Source: Cocos nucifera
Lineage: Eukaryota; Streptophyta; Magnoliopsida; Arecales; Arecaceae
DNA length: 64,000 bases
Assembly (NCBI GenBank): GCA_006176705.1
Contig: QRFJ01002318.1
Coordinates: 34,462 to 98,461, forward strand
Direction of reading: 5' to 3'
The notes under the pieces were generated by a model that searched no databases, was not told where the DNA came from, and was given only the letters and a program-made list of their open reading frames with translations. Below are positions 34,440-45,769 of the stretch, piece by piece. A program made the position numbers and the translations under genes. Position 1 is the first letter of the stretch; each line of letters opens with the position of its first letter.

Positions 34440-36350
34440 AGCCTACGAGGCTACTCATCATCAGATGGAATCTCTAATGTCTGGGATGAGGCTCATGAGA
34501 TAGAAGGTTTGGCTCTCCTGCTCTTAGTCTTAGTAGAAGGTTCGGCTACCTACGAGGGAGGAGGCCCTCTACGAGTGTAGACTCTAAGTGGTGGTCTGCT
34601 CTCACTCGTGAATACCTGGATGGACTAACTAGGTAACATAGATGGAGGAGGTAAAGGTCGAGGCATGGCTGCCCCGACTGTGGCATTTGCTGCTGCTGGT
34701 ATCGTACCTAGAGCGAGTCTCTCTATTTTTTTAATCAAACTGCCCATGGCTCCAAGTACTGAAATGATGCCTTGCTGCTGTGCATGATCTAAACTGCTAA
34801 TCGCTACCATCATTTCAGTGCCTCCAGACTCAACTCTAACCCTGAGCCGAGCAAGCTTCTCAATAATACTAGAGTAATCAGTGGGTGTACCATGTGTGTA
34901 CTTCGTCTGCTCCAGAGTAGTAAGCCTCTGAGAGATAGTCCTCATCTCAATCTGTACAATCTCTACTCTCTTAAATAATTTTCGAATCTCTCCACTGACT
35001 CTAATAGATATCATATCTTTCAAGTCTTTCTATAGATGCAGAGTCAGCAGTTGGTGTCTGTGAGAATCTTTCCGTGGGTGGAGCTTGAGGTATCATGGTG
35101 TATCGGGTTCAGTATCAGATGCATCTCGGGCTGCAATAGGAGTACAGGGCTCTCCTGCTTCTACTATCCTAGGCACTCACCTTTCTTGACCAGAAATATT
35201 CTTAACCCATCTTCCATCCTCTACATGATTATGCATTCTGGTCAAAGCTGTCTTGTCATAAACATCATAGTGAGACTGCTTCTTACTTGCTTCATTCTCT
35301 AGTGACACTCCAATAGTCTTAAAGATTCTAGTCAAGGCCATTCCATAAGGCAAGCATACATTGTTCCTTGATGCAGCCTCTCTCATCTGATGCATCATTA
35401 TACTAGGCAGGTTTATTTGAGTTTCCTAAACCATCAAATACATTATACACAACTCTCTTTCAGACACAAAGTCATGTCTACCTAATTTTGAAATAAAAAT
35501 TTTACTGATGATATGATGAAGAACTATCATTTTCACTGATAGTGTGGGTGCCAGTACATCACCAATGATATCATCCCTACCCACAATTAATCTCAAACCC
35601 TTCTTTTTGTCAGATAACTTTTTGGGCACAAAATCTTCTTTTGTGATTCCAAAGGTCTAAGCCAAACTCTTCTCTGTCACCTCAATTTGTATGCCTTTGA
35701 CTGTACTTACAATTTCAAGAAAATTCTCTTTTAAGATTTTCATAGAACTCTCTAACCAATTTAGGGTACATGGGGATGTCCATTATACAGAAATTCCTCC
35801 ACCCCATCCTACCAATTTAAGTTCCAATAGAAAAATTGTAACTTTCAAAAAAATCAAAATCAATTCTCCTCTCCATTGTAATGGCTCTAGTGGCCATCTT
35901 ACCGATGGGTGAAGGTAGTGGAAGAGGTGAGTTTGGTATATCTTGATCTTGTTGAGGTTCTTCCTGAATAAGTTCTTTCTGAATGGGTTCTTCGGAGGGT
36001 TGAGAAACCTCAGATGGTTGGGATGCTGCCCATTCCATTTGGACTTTCCTTCTCCTCACTCATTCTTCTGACTCTACGGGTATTACAAACTTTCTGCACT
36101 CCACGCCTTTCTCCAACCATTTTATCCAAAGTCGGTCTTTGACTTCACGAATCGAAAGAAAGAGATGGTAGGGAGACAAGCAATACTGTTGGATTGGGTT
36201 TGGGGGGATAAGAGGCCCTCTACTCATCGAGATGAAGGTTTTCTTAGGGCATTGCAAATAGTCACGGATCCATTTTAACCCCTGTGGCCCCCGACCCTTG
36301 AGTCGACTCATGGATTTTGAACTAGTTTGCTCGAGTCGACTCAAGCAATA
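34440..36350 (-). pseudogene. Extra ORF downstream of pol, resembling PF20167 (plant transposon protein), envelope-position
   Basis: Lies between RNase H and the 3' LTR. From 36344 down, one frame continues through an in-frame stop at 36060 to 35817. It then shows RMGWRNFCIMDIPMYPKLVR, and after frameshifts FISKLGRHDFVSERELCIMY (35426-35629), MMHQMREAASRN with LPYGMALTRIFKTIGV (35177-35398), and a coiled-coil-like, Pro-rich tail (34625-35023). The middle matches the domain I know as PF20167, with HxxxxR.LxxMxxMMxG and LPYGMxLTxIF phrases. In this position some plant retroelements carry an envelope-like or additional ORF of unknown role. I see no convincing signal peptide or membrane anchor, so an envelope function is not supported by sequence. 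Confidence 0.65.
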
Positions 36351-36479
36351 GTTTTAAAACTTTTAAAGTTTCAGAAAAAATTTATCATTCAAGTAATGTC
36401 TAGATATTTTCCTAAATATTGATCATTAATTTTATACATAAGATTTAATTCTTTTGGATTTAATTTGATTTACTTAGAA

Positions 36480-37398
36480 TTATGAAGAATGAAATTGAAT
36501 CAGATTGATAGCATAGTCTTAAGTCTCTTCTAATAATGCTGAATTTTCTTCACTAAGGGATTTTGTGAATATGTCAGCTAATTATTTATCAGTACAAACA
36601 AATTCAAACACTACATCATTATTTTGTACATGGCCTTTTATCAAGTGATGCCTTATCTCAATGTGTTTAGATCTTGAGTGTTGAATTGAATTCTTGGTTA
36701 AATTGATTATACTTATGTTGTCACATCTTATGGGTATCTTATTAAGTTTGAATCCAAAATCTTCTAATTATTGTTTAATCCAAAGAATTTGTATGCAACA
36801 ACTTCCAGCAGTAATATATTCAACCTCGGCCATTGATAGTGCTATTGAGTTTTGTTTCTTACTAAACCAAAAAATTAAATTTACTCCTATAAATTGACAT
36901 GTGTCACTAGTGCTTTTTCTATCAAGTTTGCACCTAACAAAATTAGCATCAGAGTAATCAATTAATTCAAATTGAGATGCTCTATCATACCATAGTCCTA
37001 CATTAAGTATCCCAAATAAGTATCAAAAGATTCTTTTAACAACAAGCAAATATGATTCTCTAGGGTCTGATTGATACCTAGCATACATGCAAATACTGAA
37101 TACTATATCTAATCTACTTACAGTAAGATAAAGAAGTGACCATATCATACCTCTATATAATTTTAAATCTACTTTCTTACCTTTCTTATCTTTGTCAAGT
37201 TTGCAGGATGTACTCATTGTTGGTCTTGAACTCTCCATCTCAAACTTCTCGAGTATTTTTTAATATATTTTATTTGGTTGATGAAGATCTTTTCTTCATT
37301 TTGTTTGATTTGGAGTCCGAGGAAAAAGTTTAACTCTTTCATCATGCTCATCTTGAACTCATCCTGCATTAGCTTAGCAAATTTTTGACAAAGAATTT
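36480..37398 (-). pseudogene. Copia reverse transcriptase C-terminal part and RNase H
   Basis: Minus-strand reading gives FAKLMQDEFKMSMMKELNFF then LGLQIKQ (37320-37390). A frameshift follows, then LYRGMIWSLLYLTVSRLDIV and FSICMYARYQSDPRESYLLV (37023-37200), the usual end of RVT_2. RNase H follows to about 36500 with many stops; NPIQHSRTKH-type and QLADIFTKP-type regions are degraded. The frame continues directly from 42681, across the inserted Ty3 element. Confidence 0.8.
37394..37398. repeat. Target-site duplication AATTT, left
   Basis: Matches 42676-42680 on the far side of the Ty3 element. Confidence 0.85.
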
Positions 37399-38147
37399 TA
37401 TTGGGGATAAATCCCGCTCCCACCGAAAGAGCTTCGACGGACGGATCTTAGCCGAACTCCTACAGTTGGTCGAACTACTTAGCGGCCGAGCTCCTTGGAC
37501 TCCAAGCGGTCGGGCTTTAACGGAATCCCCTAGCGCTCGAACTTCTCAGCGATCGTCTCTCGACCAAACTCCCCAAGCGACCGTCTCTTCAGCCGACCGA
37601 GCTCCTCCGAACTTCTCTACCGCCGAACTCCCCCCGAGCCTTCCCTTCAGTCGGACTCTCCTATAAGTCCGAGCTCCTCTAGATGAATTATCGCCATCAG
37701 TCTGTAACAGACAATGAGATCAAACGATATGGCCACCACTACTGATGACACCACTCTCTCCATAACCAGCCCCATGTGGCCCACAACCTATCAGTATGGC
37801 TGTCACCATCCGCCTAATGGCACCTTTCTCTCCGTACCGAACTTCATGCGGCCCATGACTCGCCAGTATGGCCGTCACCATCAACTAAGCTCCGTCTATA
37901 AAAGACCCTCCAGATACGCTAACTCTAATCTCTCTGATCTCAAAGCTCTCCTCTTCTTCTCTAAGCTTCGAAACTCATTCTCGAGCACTCCATTCCTGCT
38001 GGCCAGAGCTGACTTGATCGTCGGAGGATCCTACCGGAGCCACCCCCCACCGACTCTGGACGGGACCTTATTTTGCAGGTCCCTGGCGGTGACCTCCTCG
38101 GCCTCGACTCCAGCGACCTCCGACGACGATCAATTTCTGCACCAATA
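37399..38147 (+). repeat. 5' LTR of the complete Ty3 element (749 bp)
   Basis: TATTGGGGATAAATCCCGC to CTGCACCAATA. It lacks 42 bp present in the 3' LTR just after CCCACCGAA and is otherwise colinear with no net length change. The termini TATTGG/CCAATA are the family TGTTGG/CCAACA after a transition on each side. A TATA-like CTATAAAAG lies near 37895. Confidence 0.9.
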
Positions 38148-38150
38148 GAT

Positions 38151-38168
38151 TGGCGCTAGAGGAAGGGC
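38151..38168 (+). other. Primer-binding site of the Ty3 element
   Basis: TGGCGCTAGAGGAAGGG starts 3 bp after the 5' LTR. The TGGCGC start is typical of plant Ty3 primer sites. I do not assign the tRNA. Confidence 0.6.
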
Positions 38169-38289
38169 CCACCTCGTTCTTAATCTCTGAGGACCCCCGA
38201 ACCTCCAAGGTTCCCTTATTCTTAAAGGAGTGCTCGGCGACTTTTCTCTTCCCTCTCCGGAGATCTTCCTTTTCTCTTTTGAAGAGAAA

Positions 38290-39720
38290 ATGCCTCTCAG
38301 GAGAGCTTCGACACGGCGCTCAGCGGCCTCCGCGGTCCGATCCCATCCAGATCCGTCTGTTCCTACTTCGACCATGGTAGCTCAGGTTCCACCTGTACCT
38401 ACGGTGGAGGTGGAGCAGTTCGACCTGCTTATCCGATAGGTCCGTGGCCTCACGGAGGCATTACAAGCTATAAAGCAGCCTTCGATGGCGACTCCACCAG
38501 GAAACCCACTATTGGAACGTCAAAAAGCAACCCCAAGGAAGAGTACCAGGGCCAGTGTACCGATCATCTCGGAGAAGGAGAAATAAAAGGCCGAGGATCC
38601 ATATTCAGATCATTGTTCTCTTCTGGGGGAGACCTTCTCCATTCGTAGTCGAAAGCATCCCAAGATCTGCAGCCAAGACGACGCCCTCGATTGTAGACTA
38701 CGGGAGATGGACCGGCGTATTGAAGAGCTCAGCCGCGTCACCTCGGCTCATCATGCCGACATCCATGTCGAACCTCCCTTCTCTCTTTGAATTATGCAAG
38801 AATCTATTCCACCGATCTTCGAGCTCCCTCAATTGGAAAGCTACGATGGAACTTCTGATCCGGTTGATCACCTAGAAGCCTTTCGTGCCATGATGCTGCT
38901 TCATGGCGCTTCGGATGCCATGCTGTGCTGAGCCTTCCCATCTACCTTAAAGGGAGCAACGAGAAACTAGTACTCGGCGTTGAAGTCAAGTACGATCTTC
39001 TCTTTCGATCAGATGAGCAGTCAGTTCGTGGCCCACTTCATCAGCAGTCGACGATCGAGCCAAGATTCAGATTCCCTGATGAGCATCAAGCAGAGACAAG
39101 GAGAATCCATCCGGACTTACGTCATTCGATTTAACACCACGGCATTGGAAGTTCGGAACTTGGACCAGTCTGTCGCGATGGCTGTGCTCAAGGGCGGCCA
39201 TCAAAAAAATAACTTGCTGTTCTCTCTAAAAAAAAGATATCCCAGGGACTTCGCCGATCTGCTGGTTCGGGCCGAGAGATATGCCCGTGCGGAAGAAGCC
39301 TTCAAGTTGAAAGACGAGAAAGCCCTGAGAGAGCGGCTGGCAGACGACGAAGAGCCGAGCGAAGTTCGATCGCGCTCGCAGACCCCCTCCAAAAGCAGGC
39401 GGGCTCAACCTCCTCGAACTCACCATCGAGAAAGCTCCGACAGAGGGGCACGAAGAAGCCCTCCTCTCGAAAGGTTCCGCCACTATGCCCTCCTCAACGC
39501 CCCTCGAACTTAGGTTCTCACCGAAGTGAAGAACCAGCTGCCAAGATCGAAAGGGTTACGGTCTCCCCCAAACAAGCGTGATCGAAATAAGTACTGTCTC
39601 TACCATCGCGACCATGACCACGACACCGAGGGATGCATCCAGCTCTGAGACGAAATTGAGGAGCTCGTCAGAAAGGGGCGGCTGGGTAAATTCCTCCGGT
39701 ACCAGTCTAAAGTAGGAAAA
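38290..39720 (+). pseudogene. Ty3 Gag, nearly full length, with stops
   Basis: Starts MPLRRASTRRSAAS. The central Retrotrans_gag part has LESYDGTSDPVDHLEAFRAM near 38840-38900, then FSFDQMSSQFVAHFISSRR, SLMSIKQRQGESIRTYVIRF and LDQSVAMAVLKGG (38980-39200), then a basic RS-rich hinge. The zinc motif CLYHRDHDHDTEGCIQL (39597-39647) keeps both Cys. A frameshift near 38950 and several stops (TGA/TAG in place of Trp, Arg or Gln codons) inactivate it. The longest clean stretch is 38980-39513, 177 codons. It ends DEIEELVRKGRLGKFLR, where Gag of related elements runs into protease; here pol is missing. Confidence 0.85.
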
Positions 39721-40089
39721 AATTGGCCAAGGGTGCTGCCATAGCTCGAGAGGGCAAGGAGCTCAGCGTTGTCATAACCAGAGACCGCAAGAAGGTAGGC
39801 CACCTTACGGCATCATCCACATTGCCCTTGGAAGGATCTCGGTGCATCAGTGATTCGTCGTCTCCCAGCGACAAGAGCTTGCACCAAATTAAGGAGGCCA
39901 GCATGAGGAGGTCGTCTACCCTGGGACTTATTGTCGAAGAAATGTGAAGGAACAATGTTACCACGATCTTGAAATATAGAATTTGGGGATGCGCTACTAG
40001 TAACTTTCTTTCAATAAAATTCTTTTCTTTCGATAATATTATTTTTGGATACGAAAACTATGCGATGATAGGGAAGAAGCAATCAATAA

Positions 40090-41600
40090 TTGTCATGTTA
40101 GGAACAGGAGGAGAACCTCATCCTAACGCGAGCAACAACCTCAACTAGAGATAAGATCTCTCCCGAGCGAAGGCCTCGTTCACAAAGGACGAGATGGGGG
40201 AGAGGCCCTGACAGCAGCCCTTATGTAACCCCACAGCCCGTTAGGAACAGGAGGAGAACCTCGTCCTAACGCGAGCAATAACCTCGGCTAGAGATAAGAT
40301 CTCTCTCGAGCGATCAACTCAACCTCGGCTACAACCTCGGTTAGAAACAAGAGGAGAACCTCATCCTAACGTGGCTCAAGCATCAACCTCGGCAAGAGAT
40401 AGATCTCTCTCGAGCGACCGTTGACAACCTCGGCTAGAGATAAGATCTCTCCCGAGCGACCGTGAACAACCTCGGTTAGGAACAGAAGAAGAACCTCATC
40501 CTAACATGAGCATCAACCTTGGCTAGAGATAAGATCTCTCCGAGCGACCGCGAACAACCTCGGTTAGAAACAGGAGGAGAACCTCGTCCTAACGCGAGCA
40601 ACAACCTCAGCTAGAGATAAGATCTCTCCCAGCGATCGAGTCAACCTCGACTAGAGATAAGATCTCTTTCCGAGCGACCGCGAACAATCTCGATTAGGAA
40701 CAGGAGGGGAACCTCGTCCTAACACGAGCATCAACCTCGGCTAGAGATAAGATCTCTCCCGAGCGATCGAGTCAACGTTGGCTACAACCTTTGGTTAGGA
40801 ACAGGAGGAGAAACCTCATCCTAACGCGAGCATCAACCTCGGCAAGAGATAAGATCTCTCTCCCGAGCGACCGTTGACAACCTCGGCTAGAGATAAGATC
40901 TCTCCCGAGCGATCCGTGAACAACCTCGGTTAGGAATAGGAGGAGAACCTCATCCTAACATGAGCATCAACCTCGGCTAGAGATAAGATTCTCTCCCGAG
41001 CGACCGCGAACAACCTCGGTTAGGAACAGGAGGAGAACCTCGTCCTAACACGAGCACAACCTCGGCTAGAGATAAGATCTCTCCGAGCGACCGAGTCAAC
41101 CTCGCTACAACTCGGTTAGGAACAGGAGGAGAACCTCATCCTAACGCGAGCAACAACCTCGGCTAGAGATAAGATCTCTCCCGAGCGACCGCGAACAACC
41201 TCGATTAGGAACAGGAGGAGAACCTCATCCTAACACGAGCATCAACCTCGGCTAGAGATAAAGATCTCTTCCGAGCGACCGTGGACAACCTCGGTTAGGA
41301 ACAGGAGGAGAACCTCGTCCTAACGCGAGCAACAACCTCGGCTAGAGATAAGATCTCTCCCGAGCGACCATGGACAACCTCGGCCATAGATAAGATCTCC
41401 CCGAGGAAAGCTCGATCGCAGGAGATGAGATCTCCCCCGGGTGCCCGATACAACCTCGGCTAGGAAAAGCAATCATGTCAACCTCGGTTGGAGAGCTTCA
41501 ACTTCGACCTCGGCTAAAGAAAGCAACCGTGTCAACCTCGACTAGAGAGCTTCAACTACCACCTCAGCTAGAGATAAGATCAGAGACAGCCTCGCCCTAA
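40090..41600. repeat. Tandem array in place of pol, complete Ty3 element
   Basis: Units of about 85-150 bp combine TTAGGAACAGGAGGAGAACC, TCCTAACGCGAGCA, ACAACCTCGGCTAGAGATAA and GATCTCTCCCGAGCGACCG. Small indels disrupt every frame. Compared with 9975-11570 the same phrases are interleaved, where that copy has them in two separate blocks. Confidence 0.85.
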
Positions 41601-41867
41601 GATCATATCTCTCCCAAGCGCTCGCATCGACCTCAGCTGTACGAGACAATATCGTCCCCGAGGAGTGCAACCTCCGACTTTGATCGCAGCGAACGAAGCC
41701 CCCCTCAATCTCGACTGGAGATGGGATCTTCCCCGGGCTTCAACTTCGATATCAATTTTAGCTGAAGGCGAGATCCCCCTCGAGCTTCGACCTAGACCAA
41801 CACAGAGCTCAGAGGAAGACTTTGGCAGTCATCTTTCCTACACTCCCTTCCTTTGATTTTTGAACTT

Positions 41868-41884
41868 GGAAGTGGGGGGGCTAG
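41868..41884 (+). other. Polypurine tract of the Ty3 element
   Basis: GGAAGTGGGGGGG followed by CTAG immediately before the 3' LTR. Confidence 0.7.
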
Positions 41885-42675
41885 TATTGGGGATAAATCC
41901 TACTCCCACCGAAGTTTAGCTCGATGCTCGGCCTAATGCAATCTGTAGCCGTGGAAGAGCTTCGACGGATGGGTCTTAGCCGAACTCCTACAGTCGGCCG
42001 AACTACTTAGCGGCCGAGCTCCTTGGACTCCAAGCGATCGGGCTTTAACGAAATCCCCTAGCGCCCGAACTCCTCAGCGGTCGTCTCTCAATCAAACTCC
42101 CCAAGCGACCGTCTCTTCAGCCGGCCGAGCTCCTCCGAACTTCTCTACGGCCGAACTCCCCCCGAGCCTTTCCTTCAGTCGAACTCTCCTACAAGTTCGA
42201 GCTCCTCTAGATGAATTATCGCCATCAGTCTGTAACAGGCGATGAGATCGGATGATATGGCCACCACTACTGGCGACACCACTCTCTCCATGACCAGTTT
42301 CATGCGGCCCACGATCTGTCAGTATGACTGTCACCATCCATTTGATGGCATCTTCCTCTCCGTACCGAACTTCATGCGGCCCACGACTCGTCAGTATGGC
42401 CATCACCATCAACTAAGCTCTGCCTATAAAGGATCCTCCAGATACGCTAACTCTAATATCTCTGATCTCAAAGCTCTCCTCTTCTTCTCTAAGCTCCGAA
42501 ACTCATTTCCGAGCACTCCATTCCTGTTGGCCAGAGCTGACTTGATCGTTGGAGGGTCCTGTCGGAGCCACCCCCCACCGACTCCGGATGGGATCTTATT
42601 TTGCAGATCCCCGACGGCGACCTCCTCAGCCTCGACTCCAGTGACCTCCGACGACGATCAGTTTCTGCACCAATA
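41885..42675 (+). repeat. 3' LTR of the complete Ty3 element (791 bp)
   Basis: TATTGGGGATAAATCCTAC to CTGCACCAATA. It is followed by AATTT (42676-42680), the right-hand target duplication. It retains the 42-bp segment missing from the 5' LTR, which is also present in the LTRs at 11670 and 44922, so the 5' LTR suffered a deletion. Confidence 0.9.
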
Positions 42676-42680
42676 AATTT

Positions 42681-43430
42681 TATTAGTGGTACCAAAAATA
42701 ATATCATCCACATAGATTTATACAACTAATAGATTCTCATCTTTTTTTTTAAGAACAAGGTTTTATCTACATTTCCTCTAGTAAATTTATTATCTAGTAA
42801 GAATTTACTTAATCTTTCATACCAAGCATGTGGGACTTATTTTAGACCATATAGGGCTTTATGTAATTTGAATATATGATTTGAAAATGCATGATTTTCA
42901 AATCCAGGTGGTTGTTCAACATCCACTTCTTTTACTATATAACTATTAAGAAATATACTTTTTATATCCATTTGATATAATTTAAAATTCATGAAACATG
43001 CAAAAGCAAGCAATAGTCTAATGGCCTCTAATCTAGCTACAGAGGCAAAGATTTCATCAAAATCAATACTTTCTTTCTGATTATATCATTTTGCTACTAA
43101 TCTAGCCTTATTTTTTATAATAGTTTCATATTCATCCAATTTGTTTCTATATATCCATTTAGTTTCAATTATTAGGTGGTTATTTGGTCTATCAACTAGG
43201 GTCCACACTTTATTTCTTTCAAATTGATTTAATTTTTTTTGCATGGCCTCTATCCAATATGGATCATTTTCAGCTTCTTCTATTGATTTAGGTTCAATTT
43301 GTGAAACAAAAGCTATGTAATTATTTACATTTCTAAGATAAGATCATATTTTTATCCCTTGTGATGAATCACTGATTATAAGATCTTTAGGATATCCATG
43401 TGCATACCTCCATTATTTTGGCAGCTCCTC
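42681..43430 (-). pseudogene. Copia reverse transcriptase, N-terminal part
   Basis: RVT_2 signatures on the minus strand: ALNQFERNKVW-type start (here KKLNQFERNKVWTLVDRP), DFDEIFASVARLEAIRLLLA, YQMDIKSIFLN with the first catalytic Asp (near 42970-43010), HKALYGLK and IYVDDIIFGTTN with the catalytic Asp pair (YVDD at 42703-42714). In-frame stops include TAA for Gln just before IYVDD. The frame resumes at 37398 as ILCQKFAKLMQDEFK when the Ty3 insertion and one AATTT copy are skipped. Confidence 0.85.
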
Positions 43431-43869
43431 TCTTGGACTGTGAGAGGACTCTTCATTCTTCTTTTCTTTATTATTTTGAGGTGGACCATCCTTGAGTGTT
43501 AGATTGTCTATCTTATCATGAAGATTTTCTGCATCCTCATCTAAAGCATCTTCTTTTCTAACAGATTTGTCATTATATTTATCAAAGATAACATAAATTG
43601 ATTCTTCAACAACGAAAGTTCTCTTATTGAAGACTCTATATATCTTGCTTGATGAGGAATATCCTAAGAAGATACCCTCATCGGACTTGGCATCAATTTT
43701 TTTAGATTATCTTTTTCATTATTAAGATTGAAGCATTCGCAACTAAACACATAAAAATAGTTGATATTTGATTTTCGATCTTTCCAAAGTTCATATGGGA
43801 TTTTCTTTAAAATATGTCTTATTAGAATATGGTTTAATATGTAACATGCAGTATTTATTATCTCAGTCT

Positions 43870-44440
43870 AAAAATATCTAGATAAATTACTTTCACACAA
43901 TATAGTTCGTGTTATTTTTTCTAGTGTTTGATTTTTTTTTCTACTACTCCATTTTGTTGTGGGGTTCTAGGTGCTGAAAAATTATGATCAATTCTCTTTT
44001 CATTACAAAAGTTTTTAAAGTACTGATTTTCGAATTTTGTACCATGATCACTATGTATACAAACTATTGATGTGTTCTTTTCATTCAAAATCTTTCAATA
44101 AAATTTGAAAAATACATTGAAGGCTTCATCTTTTATGGTAAAAATATTATCCAAGTGAATCTTGAAAAATCATCTACAATTACAAGACCATACTTTTTAC
44201 CTCCTAGACTAGTGGTTCTTGTGGGTCCAAATAAATCTATGTGTAGCAATTCTAAAGGTCTAGAGGTTGAAATCATTTCTTTTGGTTTGAAAGAATTCCT
44301 AGTTTGCTTTCCAAATTGACATGCATCACAAATTCGATTCTTTTCAAAACATAGTTTTGGTAATCCTCTTACAAGATCTTTCTTAATTAATTTTGAGAGT
44401 AAGTCCATACTAGCATGACCTAATCTACGATGCCATAATC
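43870..44440 (-). pseudogene. Copia integrase with GAG-pre-integrase zinc part
   Basis: From 44408 down: LIKKDLVRGLPKL, CDACQFGKQTRNSFKPK (zinc Cys pair), LELLHIDLFGPTRTTSLGGK and IVDDFSRFTWIIFLP with the first catalytic Asp. After a frameshift, IHSDHGTKFENQYFKNFC has the second Asp, and SAPRTPQQNGVVEKK the Glu. All three DDE residues are still visible although the frame is broken near 44130. Confidence 0.85.
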
Positions 44441-44491
44441 AACTAGCCTCATTGACCTTGGCATCCATTGTCACAAGACATTGACCATTCT

Positions 44492-44860
44492 TCATATGTA
44501 GATCATCAGATCTACATTGTAGACATTGTTATGTCTATATCCTATGAACATGATGCCATTATCATTTGGATTAGAAATAATATATAATAGAGATTCAAAA
44601 GTTACTTTAAATCTCTTATCACAAAATTGACTAATGCTAAACAAATTATGTTTCAACTCATCAACTAGCAATATATTTTGAATAGAAGTAGAAGAAGTGA
44701 TACGAATATTACTGATACCAATGATACGTCCATTTCCATTATCGCCAAATATAACTACTCCTTCTTTAGGCTCAAAAGTGATAAATTGAGATTTGTCATC
44801 CATCATGTACCTTGAACAGCCACTATCAAGATACCAAAGTCTTTTTTTGTTCCGGGTTGC
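44492..44860 (-). pseudogene. Copia retropepsin (protease) region
   Basis: WYLDSGCSRYMMDDKSQF holds the D-S-G active site (near 44800-44850). It continues GVVIFGDNGNGRIIGI, IQNILLVDELKHNLFSISQF and FKVTFES, typical of copia protease. The open part is 44492-44806. Confidence 0.85.
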
Positions 44861-44921
44861 AAGACACTCCTACATAAGAAAATCAAGTTAAGTTTTTAGA
44901 TATCTAAGTCATCTTGGATCC

Positions 44922-45716
44922 TGTTGGGGGTAAACCTCACTCCCGTCGAAGTTCGATTTGGTGCTCAGTCAAGTGTAACTCGTAATCGTGGGACAGCTTC
45001 AATCATAAACTTCTTCCGGAGTCCTCTAGCAGTCGAACTTCTTCTGGACTCCTCCAGCAGCTGAACTTCTCCTAGAGTCCTCTAGCAGTTGAACTTCTTT
45101 CGGATTCCTCCAACAGCTAAACTTATCTCAAAGTCCTCCAGCAGTCAAATTTCTTCCAGATTCCTCCAATAGGAACTCCTTTCGGACTCCTCTAGCAGTC
45201 GAACTTTCCACAGTTGTTCAGAAAGGTCTTTGCATAAATCCAGCTCCACACACAAACCAACTCACCTACAGATTGACTAAGAGAAGTCCGAACTTCTTTG
45301 GTACTGATGTAACTCAAAGATTCATCACCAACTAATTCTTGCTCCTCCGAACTTCAACTATTAAATTTCAATGGACTAGCACACCACGATAACGAACACT
45401 ATCCCTCGTAACAAACTTCACATGATCTCGAGTGGCCTACCACCTAACAGTTACGACTGTCGCTATCAATTTATTATAAAAAAGATTCACCAGATACGTT
45501 TTCTCTAAGCTTGCTTCTCCTTCTCGATACACTGCAATTTTTTCTTTTGAGTACTCCATTTCTGTTAGCCGAATGAGCTGACTTGATCATCGAAGGATCT
45601 TGCCAGAGCCACCCATCTCAAGCTTTGGACGAGATTTATCTTGCAAGTCACCAACGGCAACCTCGTCTTCTCTGACTTCGATGCTCCTCCGACGATGATC
45701 AGATTTCGCACCAACA
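44922..45716 (+). mobile_element. Solo LTR of the Ty3 family (795 bp)
   Basis: TGTTGGGGGTAAACCTCAC to CGCACCAACA, with perfect target duplication GATCC (44917-44921 and 45717-45721). It contains degenerate repeats of about 30-35 bp around CTCCTCCAGCAGTCGAACTT. It lies between the second Gag zinc motif and the protease of the copia element. The internal region was lost by LTR-LTR recombination. Confidence 0.9.
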
Positions 45717-45769
45717 GATCCTTTGGGGTTAGTGCTCATGTTTCTCTTTGGAATCCAAACCATTTTAAC

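Larger units (their letters stand above)
37399..42675 (+). mobile_element. Complete gag-only Ty3/gypsy-type element, 5277 bp
   Basis: Both LTRs, primer site, gag, tandem array and polypurine tract are present, with a 5-bp target duplication. Between gag (ending near 39720) and the array (from 40090) there are only about 370 bp and no protease, reverse transcriptase or integrase. It must have moved with enzymes from elsewhere. The architecture matches what has been called TR-GAG: terminal repeats plus Gag, non-autonomous. It splits the reverse transcriptase of the copia element about 22 bp after its YVDD codons, on the opposite strand. Confidence 0.9.

Noticed and set aside
34625..35023. Independent host gene for the 132-residue minus frame
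   Set aside because: Lies between pol and the LTR of the copia element in the same orientation; it is the tail of the extra ORF.
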